Positions 1 to 7,473 are shown, counted from the first letter of the stretch. The stretch is 47,099 nt of DNA from Methanolinea sp. UBA275 (GCA_002506105.1 DAWU01000052.1:1-47099); one strand, 5' to 3'. Notes: generated from the letters alone by a model not told the origin. Numbers and translations are program-made.

Positions 1-1
1 G

Positions 2-118
2 GGTTCCCCCGCAGGAGGGGGCCCCTCCTGCTCCTGCTCATCGACTCCCGGCATCCACCTGACCGGCGGGGTTTCACCCCTCCGGACCGCCCCTGGTTCC
101 CCCGCAGGAGGGGGCCCC
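2..118. repeat. GC-rich 24-bp direct repeat pair with hairpin
   Basis: The same 24 bases occur at 2-25 and 95-118, 93 bp apart, beginning GGTTCCCCCGCAGG. Copy 1 also folds on itself: GCAGGAGGGG at 11-20 pairs with CCCCTCCTGC at 22-31. No open reading frame is convincing here, and the run lies just before a zinc-ribbon gene. It may be the terminator or intergenic repeat of a gene beyond the left edge. The repeat is seen directly; its role is inference. Confidence 0.5.
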
Positions 119-180
119 CTCCCCCTCCTGCTCCCAAAACCTTTTTCACACACCCATCCTCAATACCACCATATATGGTC

Positions 181-324
181 ATGCATGAGTGTGGCTACGA
201 GCAGGAGATCCTCTGCAGAAGATGCGGGACGCCATTATCATACAAAGAGCGGACCGGGCTCTACTGCCCAAAATGCGGCCATGAGATCACCCTTCTCTGC
301 CCGGCGTGCGGGAAGAAGTGGTGA
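181..324 (+). CDS. Small zinc-ribbon protein, 47 aa
   Basis: A 47-residue open frame has three CxxC-type pairs (CRRCG, CPKCG, CPACG), which is the pattern of a compact zinc ribbon or rubredoxin-like knuckle protein. An in-frame ATG at 175 would add two residues, and both starts are possible. It ends 7 bp before the convergent gene at 332-598, which also begins with a zinc ribbon. Tiny zinc-ribbon proteins like this are common in methanogens and usually have no assigned role. The coding call rests on the precisely spaced cysteines. Function is unknown. Confidence 0.65.
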   Translation: MHECGYEQEILCRRCGTPLSYKERTGLYCPKCGHEITLLCPACGKKW

Positions 325-331
325 GAGAGAC

Positions 332-598
332 TTAAGCCTTCGTCCTGATCCACTGGGCGTACTGTTCGCGTAGCGCCCTGATCTCGTCGGCGTTAAGGTC
401 ATTTTTCCTGTGTACGTGGAGATACTCTTCGAGCTGGAGGACGATACGTTCAGCGACCTTATATTCGTCAACTTCCATGTACGCCGGGGCTTCCCTGACC
501 TCAATGGCTTCACCGCAGACTGGACAGAGCTTCCACTGCTGGAACCGGTCAACGTACCCAAACGTGCGACAGCCCGGGCAACGAATGATCAGGTACAT
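332..598 (-). CDS. DUF1922-like zinc-ribbon protein, 88 aa
   Basis: The N-terminus carries CPGC and CPVCG knuckles about 17 residues apart, followed by an acidic, helical C-terminal half (EVDEYKVAERIV onward) that looks like a coiled or helical tail. The layout resembles methanogen DUF1922 proteins, but that family name is from memory and not searched. I chose ATG 598 over an upstream TTG because a TATA-like run lies at 627-637 on this strand, which would place the transcript start almost on the ATG (leaderless). A 16-bp palindrome sits just upstream of that TATA box. Function is unknown; binding of nucleic acid or protein is only a guess. Confidence 0.7.
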   Translation of the reverse strand: MYLIIRCPGCRTFGYVDRFQQWKLCPVCGEAIEVREAPAYMEVDEYKVAERIVLQLEEYLHVHRKNDLNADEIRALREQYAQWIRTKA

Positions 599-639
599 CG
601 ACAATGGGTGATTACGCCTTCTCTGCTATATATATATCG

Positions 640-655
640 CCGGATAATTATCCGG
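640..655. promoter_or_regulatory. 16-bp perfect palindrome upstream of a TATA box
   Basis: CCGGATAATTATCCGG is a perfect inverted repeat. It sits immediately upstream of the TATA-like run at 627-637 that would serve the leftward gene at 332-598. That is the place of a BRE or activator site in archaeal promoters. It could also act as a terminator between the two leftward genes. The palindrome is observed; the role is inferred. Confidence 0.4.
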
Positions 656-719
656 GTCGCTTATGCACTACCGTGGAAGAGGATAATGAGAGATGAAAAA
701 AAGGAGTATGAGTTACGCT

Positions 720-878
720 TCAGTACATCAGATTCAATACAAGGATTGCTACCCCGATTGCAGCGCAGACTACAACGACCGCATAGGGGCTGATATGGAA
801 TGCCCTTTTATCCTCGCTCTCGTAGTAATTGACCAATCCCGCCGAAGAGATAAGTCTTCCACCCGCCTTCTTTGCCAT
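720..878 (-). CDS. secG: Preprotein translocase subunit SecG (Sec61-beta)
   Basis: The product is 52 residues, the usual size of archaeal Sec61-beta. It starts MAKKAGGRLISSAGL, matching the conserved soluble N-terminal segment, followed by a NYYE motif and one C-terminal transmembrane helix (about residues 33-51). It is the small accessory subunit of the SecYEG/Sec61 channel that moves proteins across or into the cytoplasmic membrane. A longer overlapping frame runs on upstream, but the start at 878 gives the family-typical N-terminus and lies about 25 bp from a TATA box at 902-910. That TATA box is shared with the divergent amidohydrolase gene. Confidence 0.9.
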   Translation of the reverse strand: MAKKAGGRLISSAGLVNYYESEDKRAFHISPYAVVVVCAAIGVAILVLNLMY

Positions 879-901
879 ACAAACATATTTCTCATTTTCA
901 G

Positions 902-910
902 TATATAAAA
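902..910. promoter_or_regulatory. Shared TATA box for divergent secG and amidohydrolase
   Basis: TATATAAAA reads as a good archaeal TATA box on the plus strand and as TTTTATATA on the minus strand. The ATG of the rightward gene is at 925 and that of the leftward secG is at 878, so both fall close to the expected transcript start 22-28 bp away. No other TATA-like run lies in the 46-bp gap. One box may therefore direct both leaderless transcripts. Confidence 0.55.
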
Positions 911-924
911 GCCTGTCAGCACAC

Positions 925-1974
925 ATGGCCGTTTCTGAATTCCTCGTGAAAGGGAGGGCGCTTATTGGAGAACGCCTCGATGAAGCGCCTGTGACGATCA
1001 GCGTGAGGGATGGGATCATCCATCGTATCGAGCCCATATCCGGCAGCGCGGACATGATTCCCTGGATATGCCCCGCATTTTTTAATGCCCACACCCATCT
1101 CGGTGACAGTATTGCCATGGATGTGCCAGCGGGCGGAAGTCTCGATGAACTTGTCAGGCCCCCCGACGGCCTCAAGCACAGGATCCTCCGTTCATCAACC
1201 CATGAGGATCTCGTGAGAGGGATACACCTTACACTCCGAACCATGTCCGACTCTGGAACTGCCGGGTGTGCGGATTTCAGGGAGGGGGGGATTTCCGGAG
1301 TGGAGGCGATGAGAGAGGCCGGGCACGGTCTCCCCGTAAGGACGGTTATCTTCGGGAGGGAGGGAGGTGAGACAGTTGCCGAAGGCCTCGGGATCAGCAG
1401 TGCCAGGGACGTTGCCGAAGGGCTTGATGCAATGATCCGGGAGGCACGGAAACAGGGGCGCTTCGTGGCATTCCACGCAGGTGAGAGAGACGACGATGAT
1501 GTGGATGCTGCACTGGCGTATGATCCCGATCTCCTCGTCCACTGCACGCACGCCAGCCGTATGCAACTGCGCATGATTGCCGACCTGGGGATTCCCGTGG
1601 CAGTCTGCCCCCGGGCAAACTGGAGGTTCGGCGTGGCATCATCCCCGGATCATCCACCCGTGCGGACCCTTCTTGACCTTGAATGTCCTGTGATCCTCGG
1701 CACTGATAATGCGATGTGTGTTCAACCCGACATGTGGAGGGAGACCCATTTCCTCTCCACGGTCTACCACATATCCCCGCGCGACGCGCTGAACGCTGCC
1801 ATACTTGGCTCATCGCTCTTTACCGATTCTTTTTTCATAGAAGAAGGGAACAGGGCAAATTTCCTTGTCATCGAACCCAAAGGATCCAACCTTATTCTCA
1901 GCCGCGATATGATCGGAACCCTTGTACACCGTGCCGGTCCCGGGAATATCGTGAGAAAAGTTATTAATTTGTAA
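925..1974 (+). CDS. Metal-dependent amidohydrolase family protein, 349 aa
   Basis: This is a member of the amidohydrolase/chlorohydrolase superfamily (TIM-barrel hydrolases that deaminate or hydrolyse C-N bonds). Visible motifs are HTHLGD (metal-binding HxH), FHAGERDD (third His), VHCTHAS (fourth His) and GTDNAMC (catalytic Asp). The C-terminal composite domain is short. The ATG at 925 was preferred to longer starts because it places MAVSEFLVKG at the usual N-terminal beta strand and sits next to the TATA box at 902. The substrate cannot be told. A clear relative, DadD, is encoded at 40103-41419, so this paralogue probably acts on something else. Confidence 0.8.
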   Translation: MAVSEFLVKGRALIGERLDEAPVTISVRDGIIHRIEPISGSADMIPWICPAFFNAHTHLGDSIAMDVPAGGSLDELVRPPDGLKHRILRSSTHEDLVRGIHLTLRTMSDSGTAGCADFREGGISGVEAMREAGHGLPVRTVIFGREGGETVAEGLGISSARDVAEGLDAMIREARKQGRFVAFHAGERDDDDVDAALAYDPDLLVHCTHASRMQLRMIADLGIPVAVCPRANWRFGVASSPDHPPVRTLLDLECPVILGTDNAMCVQPDMWRETHFLSTVYHISPRDALNAAILGSSLFTDSFFIEEGNRANFLVIEPKGSNLILSRDMIGTLVHRAGPGNIVRKVINL

Positions 1975-2011
1975 AATAAAATTGTTAGGGAGACTGTTTT
2001 GGAGAGTAGCT

Positions 2012-2449
2012 ATGTTCTCGGAGATATTGGTCGCTTTAGACGGGTCAAAAATAGGGAAAAGGGCGCTCGAAATAGCCCTTGAAGAGGCCCACTTATGGAA
2101 AGCGAGGGTTCACGTTGTCTATGTTGTTGAGACCGGGTTGTTCTCCTCGCTGCCCATGGACAGCACCTGGGAGATAATGTACAGCATGCTTGAAAAGGAG
2201 GGGCAGGAGACCATCTCGGCAGCGAAAGATATGGCGTCTGAAAAAGGGGTCACCCTCGAGACCCACATCAGGCAGGGCCACGCGGGGAACGAGATCGTCA
2301 AAGCCTCAAGGGAACTTGGCGCTGACCTTATCATCGTCGGGTCGCATGGAAAGAGCGAGGTTGACAGGCTCCTCCTGGGAAGCGTCAGCTCGTTCGTAGT
2401 CGGGAACAGCAGTGTTGCAGTCCTGGTGGTGAGACCATCGCTGAAATGA
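2012..2449 (+). CDS. Universal stress protein UspA family, 145 aa
   Basis: A single Usp domain starts FSEILVALDGS and ends with the ATP-binding signature GSHG-x9-GS (GSHGKSEVDRLLLGSVS), followed by the terminal strand VLVVRP. The intact G2xG9xGS motif predicts an ATP-binding, UspFG/MJ0577-like protein. ATG 2012 is preceded by a GGAGAG ribosome site at about 2000. An in-frame TTG at 1982 is less likely. The stop overlaps the start of the CBS-domain gene by 4 bases (ATGA), so the two are co-translated. Usp and CBS proteins both bind adenine nucleotides, which suggests an energy-sensing pair. Confidence 0.9.
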   Translation: MFSEILVALDGSKIGKRALEIALEEAHLWKARVHVVYVVETGLFSSLPMDSTWEIMYSMLEKEGQETISAAKDMASEKGVTLETHIRQGHAGNEIVKASRELGADLIIVGSHGKSEVDRLLLGSVSSFVVGNSSVAVLVVRPSLK

Positions 2450-3291
2450 AAGTCAAAGACTTCATGACCTCTGACGTGGTGAGCGTGGAAATACCGGGCA
2501 ACCGCGATGATGTCCTGAAGATCCTCAAGCGCACAGGAATATCGGGTGTTCCTGTTCTGAAAGATGAGAAGCTCGTCGGAATCATCACCAGAAAAGACCT
2601 GCTCCGGAAGGCTGAAGAGACCCAGCTCGGGCTCCTGATGACAGGAGATCCCGTCACCATCGGCCCGGATGCAACCATAGAGGAGGCTGCAGCCCGGATG
2701 ATACGGTCATCAGTCCGCAGGCTCCCTGTTATCGAAGACGGGGCATTACTTGGGCTCATATCCGTCGCAGACCTCGTCGCTGCACTTGCCCAGCTCAAGA
2801 TCAAGGATGAGATCAAGGACCGGTACACGAGCCCCACATTTGCGATCTGGGAGGAGACCCCCCTCCCACTTGTAGGACGGGTTATGGAGATCTCCGGGTT
2901 CGAAGCAATACCCATCCTTGACGCTGACAGCAAGCTCCAGGGCATCATCTCCGAGCGCGACCTGATACGCCACTCATCTATCGAGGACATGGTCGAGGTG
3001 AGTGATTTCTCGAACGGGACCGATGATGACGAATGGACATGGGAGAGCATCCGTGACATGCATACCATAAGTTACGGGATCTCCAAGATCCAGCTCCCCA
3101 ACAGGCCTGTCAAGGCGGCCATGGTCAAGAGCGTCATCTCTGTGCCCATGAATGCCGAGGTGAGCGAATGTGCTCTCAAGATGAAGAGGGCCCGGGTTGA
3201 CCAGCTGCCGGTGGTCAACGGCGACAAGAGACTTGTTGCAATGCTCTTCGACAGGGATCTTGTGAGAGCACTGTGCGGCGGCAGCGCCTGA
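2446..3291 (+). CDS. Quadruple CBS-domain protein, 281 aa
   Basis: Four CBS motifs follow one another with no catalytic domain: MKVKDFMTSDVVSVEI, then LMTGDPVTIGPDA, then a third beginning near residue 125 (YTSPTFAIWEE), and a fourth at about 222 (VKAAMVKSVISV). Each ends in the typical GIITRKDLL/GLISVADL/GIISERDL/AMLFDRDL segment. Stand-alone CBS proteins bind AMP, ATP, SAM or related ligands and regulate partners. It overlaps the upstream Usp gene by 4 bases and is clearly in its operon. Ligand and partner are unknown. Confidence 0.88.
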   Translation: MKVKDFMTSDVVSVEIPGNRDDVLKILKRTGISGVPVLKDEKLVGIITRKDLLRKAEETQLGLLMTGDPVTIGPDATIEEAAARMIRSSVRRLPVIEDGALLGLISVADLVAALAQLKIKDEIKDRYTSPTFAIWEETPLPLVGRVMEISGFEAIPILDADSKLQGIISERDLIRHSSIEDMVEVSDFSNGTDDDEWTWESIRDMHTISYGISKIQLPNRPVKAAMVKSVISVPMNAEVSECALKMKRARVDQLPVVNGDKRLVAMLFDRDLVRALCGGSA

Positions 3292-3297
3292 TAACAA

Positions 3298-3314
3298 CTT
3301 TTAAATTTTAAAAG
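3298..3314. repeat. AT-rich hairpin in the CBS-psmB gap
   Basis: CTTTTAAATTTTAAAAG is a perfect inverted repeat of 8-bp arms around one base, 7 bases after the CBS gene stop and about 70 bases before psmB. It could end the Usp-CBS transcript or belong to the psmB promoter region. The sequence does not decide between these. Confidence 0.35.
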
Positions 3315-3382
3315 GACATTGTACTTTCTGAAGCGCTTTTGAGCATTTTAATTGCGTTTAAAGAATATTTTGGAGTGTTTAT

Positions 3383-4024
3383 ATGAATGAGCAATACCAG
3401 GAAGGACTGAAAGGAACCACCACGGTCGGACTGGTGTTCCAGGGAGGTGTCGTTCTCGCGTCCGAAATGAGGGCGACCATGGGGTACCTGATCGCCTCCA
3501 AGAAAGCAAAGAAGATCTACCAGATCGCAGAAAGGATCGGGATGACCACTGCTGGCGGGGTAGGAGATGCGCAGCAGATTGCACGGCTCATGACCGTTGA
3601 GTGCAGCCTCTATCAGATTCGGAGGGGAAGACCCATGACGGTGAGCGCGGTTGCCACGCTCCTCTCGAACATCCTGAACCAGAACCGCTACTACCCCTAC
3701 TATGTACAGCTCCTTGTTGGTGGCATGGACGAGAACGGGGCCAGGCTCTTTTCCGTGGATGCAATGGGCGGTGCATCCCGCGAGGAGGAGATGGTAGCAA
3801 CAGGTTCCGGCTCTCCGATGGCCTTCGGTGTGCTTGAGGACAGGTACAAGAAGGATATGAATGAGGATGAGGCAGTATCGCTGGCCGTCCGGGCGGTGCG
3901 CTCGGCCATGAAGAGAGATGCCGGATCCGGAGAAGGGATCCACGTGGTGGTCATCACACAGGATGCATACAGGGAGATCGGAGACCAGGAAGTCAGGGAG
4001 CACTTCCCGGCCCTCCCCGCATAA
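3383..4024 (+). CDS. psmB: 20S proteasome beta subunit
   Basis: This is the N-terminal nucleophile hydrolase forming the catalytic rings of the archaeal 20S proteasome. The first 11 residues are a propeptide ending in Gly; autocleavage at G11/T12 (LKG|TTTVGL) exposes the catalytic threonine. Downstream are the family segments ASEMRATMG (with the catalytic Asp/Lys region), TTAGGVGDAQ and GSGSPMA. The length of 213 aa is typical. It is followed directly by aCPSF1, with 21 bases between. Function is certain at family level; the alpha subunit is not in this window. Confidence 0.95.
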   Translation: MNEQYQEGLKGTTTVGLVFQGGVVLASEMRATMGYLIASKKAKKIYQIAERIGMTTAGGVGDAQQIARLMTVECSLYQIRRGRPMTVSAVATLLSNILNQNRYYPYYVQLLVGGMDENGARLFSVDAMGGASREEEMVATGSGSPMAFGVLEDRYKKDMNEDEAVSLAVRAVRSAMKRDAGSGEGIHVVVITQDAYREIGDQEVREHFPALPA

Positions 4025-4045
4025 TACTTTTTTAGGTAGGTTTTG

Positions 4046-5935
4046 ATGCTTATTGAAGAGAGGCTCAAAGAGCTCAAGAACAAGATCAATGAGAAGGTCC
4101 CAAAGGGCATTTCCGTCTCGGATGTAGAATTCGAGGGGCCTGAACTGGTCATCTATACTGATGATCCCAAAAAGTTTGCAGACCAGGCTGACCTTATCAA
4201 GATCCTTGCAAGGGACTTGAGGAAGCGGATCGTGGTCCGGCCGAATGTGCTGGAGGACCCTGAAAAGGCAATCCTGGATATTCGTGCCGTGGTTGCAGAA
4301 AATGCCGGTATAACTGATATTTATTTTGATGCAGATACCGGCGAGGTACTTATCGAGGCCGAAAAACCGGGCGTGGTGATCGGGAAAAACGGAACGACCC
4401 TGCGGGAGATCACCAAGCACATCGGGTGGACTCCCAAGGTGGTCAGGACTCCTCCGATAGAGAGCGGGACTGTCAAGCAGGTCCGCCAGTACCTCCGATC
4501 CGTGAACGAGGAGCGTAAAGAATTCCTGCGGACCATCGGAAGAAGGATACACAGGGATATCATCGCACGCGACCAGTGGGTGAGGGTCACCACGCTCGGG
4601 TGCTGTCGCGAGGTGGGAAGAGCGGCGTTCCTCGTCTCAACCCCCGAATCAAGGATTCTCATCGATTGTGGTGAGAAACCTGATAATAATGCCGGGACGC
4701 CGTATCTGTATGTCCCCGAGATTAACCCGCTCAGCCAGCTTGATGCGGTCGTTCTCACCCATGCACACCTCGATCATTGTGCACTTGTACCCCTGCTCTA
4801 CAAGTATGGCTATGATGGCCCCGTCTACAGCACCCCGCCAACCCGCGACCTCGCGGCGATGCTCCAGCTCGACTACCTTGACGTGGTCAGCAAGGAGGAC
4901 AGGAAAATCCCGTACAGCTCGAACGAAGTTAAGAATTATATCAAGCACTCGATCACCCTCAACTACGGGAGTGTCACGGATATTGCCCCCGATATCAAGC
5001 TCACATTCCACAACGCGGGGCACATCCTGGGTTCGGCCATCGCCCACTTCCATATCGGTGATGGTCTCTACAACATTGCCTTTACCGGGGACTTCAACTA
5101 CAGCAAGAGCCGCCTTTTCAACCCGGCAACCAACTCGTTCCCCCGCCTCGAGGCGCTCTTTATGGAGAGTACCTACGGCGGGGGTGGCGATGTCCAGCCA
5201 ACGAGAGCCGAAGCAGAGGAGAAACTGTACGAGACGGTGAACACGATCATCAACCGTGGCGGGAAGGTCATCATCCCCGCATTTGCCGTCGGCCGGTCAC
5301 AGGAGGTCATGCTTGCCCTCGAGGAGGCGATGCGGAAGGAGAAGATCCCGCGGGTGAAGATATTCCTTGACGGGATGATCAGGGAGGCGACAGCCATCCA
5401 CACCACCTACCCCGAGTACCTGAACAGCGATCTCCGCAACCAGATATTCAAGGAGGGACTCAATCCTTTCCTTGCAGAATGCTTCGTCCAGGTAGACTCC
5501 TCTGAGCTCCGGGAGAAGGTGATCAATGGTGATCCCTGCGTCATCATCACCACGAGCGGTATGATGAACGGTGGCCCGGTCATGGAATACTTGAGCAATC
5601 TTGCATCCGATGAGAAAAACGCCCTTGTCTTCGTAGGGTACCAGGCAGAAGGGACGCTCGGGAGGCGGATCCAGAAAGGCTGGAGAGAGGTGCCCATCGG
5701 CCGGAAGGGGACGATTGTAATCAATCTTGAGATAGTGACTGTCGACGGGTTCTCCGGTCACTCCGACAGGAAGCAGCTGATGAACTATATCGGCCATATC
5801 CAGCCGAGACCCGAGAAGATATTCACCATCCATGGCGATGAGAATAACACCATTGATCTTGCAAGTTCCCTCTACAAGCGTTACCATATCGAGACCCATT
5901 CCCCAATGAACCTGGAGACTTACCGGATGGTATAA
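4046..5935 (+). CDS. aCPSF1/FttA transcription termination ribonuclease
   Basis: The 629-residue product has the full aCPSF1 order: N-terminal KH-like domains (VIGKNG, about 111-116), metallo-beta-lactamase core with HAHLDH (239-244), and beta-CASP region with later motifs such as GFSGHSD and FTIHGDE. In Methanococcus and Thermococcus, aCPSF1/FttA is the general factor that cuts nascent RNA and ends transcription. ATG 4046 follows an AGGTAGG sequence; the TTG at 4043 is less likely. The last codons (TAC CGG ATG GTA, then TAA) are part of the left attachment repeat, so the present stop codon is element-derived and the C-terminus YRMV is preserved by the repeat. Confidence 0.93.
   Translation: MLIEERLKELKNKINEKVPKGISVSDVEFEGPELVIYTDDPKKFADQADLIKILARDLRKRIVVRPNVLEDPEKAILDIRAVVAENAGITDIYFDADTGEVLIEAEKPGVVIGKNGTTLREITKHIGWTPKVVRTPPIESGTVKQVRQYLRSVNEERKEFLRTIGRRIHRDIIARDQWVRVTTLGCCREVGRAAFLVSTPESRILIDCGEKPDNNAGTPYLYVPEINPLSQLDAVVLTHAHLDHCALVPLLYKYGYDGPVYSTPPTRDLAAMLQLDYLDVVSKEDRKIPYSSNEVKNYIKHSITLNYGSVTDIAPDIKLTFHNAGHILGSAIAHFHIGDGLYNIAFTGDFNYSKSRLFNPATNSFPRLEALFMESTYGGGGDVQPTRAEAEEKLYETVNTIINRGGKVIIPAFAVGRSQEVMLALEEAMRKEKIPRVKIFLDGMIREATAIHTTYPEYLNSDLRNQIFKEGLNPFLAECFVQVDSSELREKVINGDPCVIITTSGMMNGGPVMEYLSNLASDEKNALVFVGYQAEGTLGRRIQKGWREVPIGRKGTIVINLEIVTVDGFSGHSDRKQLMNYIGHIQPRPEKIFTIHGDENNTIDLASSLYKRYHIETHSPMNLETYRMV
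5921..5933 (+). repeat. attL: left copy of the 13-bp element-flanking repeat
   Basis: TACCGGATGGTAT occurs here inside the last codons of aCPSF1 and again, in the same orientation, at 21155-21167 beside the integrase gene. Imperfect identity continues for a few bases on the right (TAA.G versus TGA.G). The copies are 15,234 bp apart and bracket all the virus-like genes. This is the geometry expected of site-specific integration by the tyrosine recombinase encoded at 19930-21111. Confidence 0.85.
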
Positions 5936-5962
5936 AGTAGGCAATTTGAATACTATCAACAC

Positions 5963-5980
5963 TTTTCTTTATAAAGAAAA
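5963..5980. terminator. AT-rich palindrome just inside attL
   Basis: TTTTCTTTATAAAGAAAA is an 18-base perfect palindrome 28 bases after the aCPSF1 stop and 30 bases inside the element. The T-rich arm could end the psmB-aCPSF1 transcript, which lost its natural downstream sequence on integration. A recombination accessory site is the alternative. Confidence 0.35.
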
Positions 5981-6059
5981 AAGTTAGAATGGATAATCTT
6001 CCTACGGGATGCAAGTGCCTACACAAAACAGCCTGATTCCCCTAGAAAAAATATATATG

Positions 6060-6081
6060 TCTTACATACTCAATTGTATGT
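6060..6081. promoter_or_regulatory. Operator-like inverted repeat at the NYN gene promoter
   Basis: ACATAC (6064-6069) and GTATGT (6076-6081) form a perfect inverted repeat immediately after a TATA-like run at 6051-6058. The site begins TCTTACAT, the same word found at the two regulatory promoters near 19.3 kb. A repressor bound here would cover the expected transcript start of the NYN gene. The sequence is observed; repression is inference. Confidence 0.45.
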
Positions 6082-6154
6082 GCTATATCACCTATCGTTC
6101 CTTGTTGAATGAATTTGGGACGGTAGGATCTCTATACCCCCTCAAGGTTCTATT

Positions 6155-6703
6155 ATGAGTTCATCAGAACGGGCATGTATCTTTATCGATGGGGGATATG
6201 TCCGGGCGATGCTTCATGGATACTACTCTGATCAACCAATTGACTTTCTAAAATTCTCTGATGAACTATGCCAGGGGTGTGAAAGATTTCGGACTTATTA
6301 TTATATGTGCCCCCCCTATCAAAGCAATCCCTCTACACCTCAAGAACGGCAAATGAAATCTGATTTCGACAAATTCACATCAAGATTGAAACTACATCCA
6401 AGATTTGAGATCAGACTTGGAAGGTTGCAAAGAAGCTATAATCCAAAGAAACAATTTGAACAGAAGGGTGTAGACGTTCTATTATCAATCGATCTGACTG
6501 ATTTAAGTGCAACAGGGAAAGTGGATAAAGCTATAATAGTCAGCGCAGATAGCGATTTTGCTCCTGCTATTCAGAGAGCAAAAGAAAACCATATGATAGT
6601 TGAGTTGGCCTCTTTCTCTCAACATAGGAGCCAGGTTTTATTTTCACTTTGTGATGAAAGGATTACTATTGATTCTGCAATGATAACCCGAATTCGGTTA
6701 TAA
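6155..6703 (+). CDS. NYN-domain (PIN-like) putative ribonuclease, 182 aa
   Basis: The N-terminus CIFIDGGYVRAML is the first acidic motif of NYN/LabA (DUF88) domains. A central KGVDVLLSIDLTDLS and IIVSADSDFAPAIQRAK supply the other conserved aspartates of this metal-dependent PIN-like nuclease fold. It is the first gene inside the left end of the element and visibly AT-richer than the aCPSF1 operon. Its TATA box (6051-6058) carries an operator-like repeat. Cargo genes next to att sites often serve the host-virus contest, so RNA cleavage in defence or exclusion is possible. That role is inference; only the fold is supported. Confidence 0.75.
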   Translation: MSSSERACIFIDGGYVRAMLHGYYSDQPIDFLKFSDELCQGCERFRTYYYMCPPYQSNPSTPQERQMKSDFDKFTSRLKLHPRFEIRLGRLQRSYNPKKQFEQKGVDVLLSIDLTDLSATGKVDKAIIVSADSDFAPAIQRAKENHMIVELASFSQHRSQVLFSLCDERITIDSAMITRIRL

Positions 6704-6717
6704 AAAATCATTATTAT

Positions 6718-6876
6718 TCAATCCACCCCCCACAACGCCCGGAGCAGGCGGGCAGTCCTTCGAGAAACGCCGGCCATGACTTCCCGGCCCGTGTGAGTGC
6801 ACGCATCCGCCTCTGCCTCCAGGGTGCGGATCCTCATCCGTGCTCTGTCCAGGTCATGCAAAAAAGAATCGGTCAT
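6718..6876 (-). CDS. Small basic hypothetical protein, 52 aa (operon gene 5)
   Basis: This is the last member of a run of leftward overlapping genes (7986 to 6718). It starts ATG at 6876, overlapping the upstream stop by 4 bases (ATGA). The product is helical and Arg-rich, with DLDRARMRIRTLEAEAD in the N-terminal half, suggesting a short coiled coil. No family is recognised. The coding call rests on the overlap chain rather than on similarity. Confidence 0.55.
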   Translation of the reverse strand: MTDSFLHDLDRARMRIRTLEAEADACTHTGREVMAGVSRRTARLLRALWGVD

Positions 6877-7019
6877 GATGATGCCTCCCGCCAGTTCGCA
6901 TAATTGGGATCCTCGGGATTGTTATGATGCCAGGGGCATCCCCTTGGCGGGTCCTCCGGGTCACTGCTGCCCTGCAGACGGCATCCGGGGATACAATCAG
7001 TACATACCCACCAGGTCAT
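6873..7019 (-). CDS. Cys/Trp-rich hypothetical protein, 48 aa (operon gene 4)
   Basis: The product starts MTWWVCTDCIPGCRL and has a later GCPWHHNNPEDP, giving four cysteines (CxxC, then two single) plus two histidines that could bind zinc. It overlaps the next gene by 4 bases and the preceding one by 4 bases. This tight spacing in a cluster otherwise without noncoding DNA supports translation. No family is recognised; a metal-binding mini-protein is a guess from composition. Confidence 0.55.
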   Translation of the reverse strand: MTWWVCTDCIPGCRLQGSSDPEDPPRGCPWHHNNPEDPNYANWREASS

Positions 7020-7246
7020 GCCGTGGCCCCCTGCTGTTGCCGGGCGTGCAGGTCCTGGGCGATCTCCCTCAACCTGAATGCCTCCCGGATCCGGCGCTCG
7101 AATCCTTCCGGGTCATCGAGGCTGCCGAATACCTTTACCGCACCACCCTTCCCGGCAGTGCCGATCTCGATTGAGTCAATATACTTTGGTCCCTCGTCGC
7201 GGTGCACGTGCTGGTAAATCCCGAGAATGGGGGGAGAGTCAGTCAT
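7016..7246 (-). CDS. Hypothetical protein, 76 aa (operon gene 3)
   Basis: The sequence has a beta-rich first half (IYQHVHRDEGPKYIDSIEIG) and a helical, charged second half (GFERRIREAFRLREIAQ). No family is recognised. The start at 7246 overlaps the upstream gene by 4 bases (ATGA). The DEGPKYIDSIEIGT segment followed by GGAVKVFG looks like a small substrate- or nucleic-acid-binding barrel, but this is only secondary-structure reading. It belongs to the five-gene unit whose promoter lies near 8021. Confidence 0.6.
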   Translation of the reverse strand: MTDSPPILGIYQHVHRDEGPKYIDSIEIGTAGKGGAVKVFGSLDDPEGFERRIREAFRLREIAQDLHARQQQGATA

Positions 7247-7470
7247 TCCTCCTCCCCGCCCCCCTTATCGCGCTCTTGGCAATGGAAGGGACAAGCTATG
7301 ACCTCGATACCCTCGATGCCTTCCTTCTCAACGAAGCTCCCAAGGGCCTTCCGGATCTTTGCCTCCCCCTCCTCGGAGTTGAGATAGTTCTCAACTGTCT
7401 TCCTGATCAGGTCCCGGAGTGCCTTCTGGACCGCCTGCACTTCGGGCGGGTATATCGTTTCAAGGGTCAT
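7243..7470 (-). CDS. Hypothetical helical protein, 75 aa (operon gene 2)
   Basis: The product is almost wholly helical and charged: MTLETIYPPEVQAVQKALRD at the N-terminus, then EGEAKIRKALGSFVEKEG. The C-terminus has a CPFHC motif and an acidic tail ending GGGEEE. It starts 3 bases after the previous stop and overlaps the next gene by 4 bases. No family is recognised; a small regulatory or adaptor protein would fit the size. Confidence 0.6.
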   Translation of the reverse strand: MTLETIYPPEVQAVQKALRDLIRKTVENYLNSEEGEAKIRKALGSFVEKEGIEGIEVIACPFHCQERDKGGGEEE

Positions 7471-7473
7471 GGT

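Noticed and set aside
879..1574. Leftward 284-codon frame extending upstream of secG
   Set aside because: It is antisense to the amidohydrolase gene. Only its last 52 codons match a protein family (SecG), with a proper start at 878.
3308..4552. Leftward 414-codon frame opposite psmB and aCPSF1
   Set aside because: It lies antisense to two well-identified genes and shows no recognisable motifs. It is a GC-driven mirror frame.
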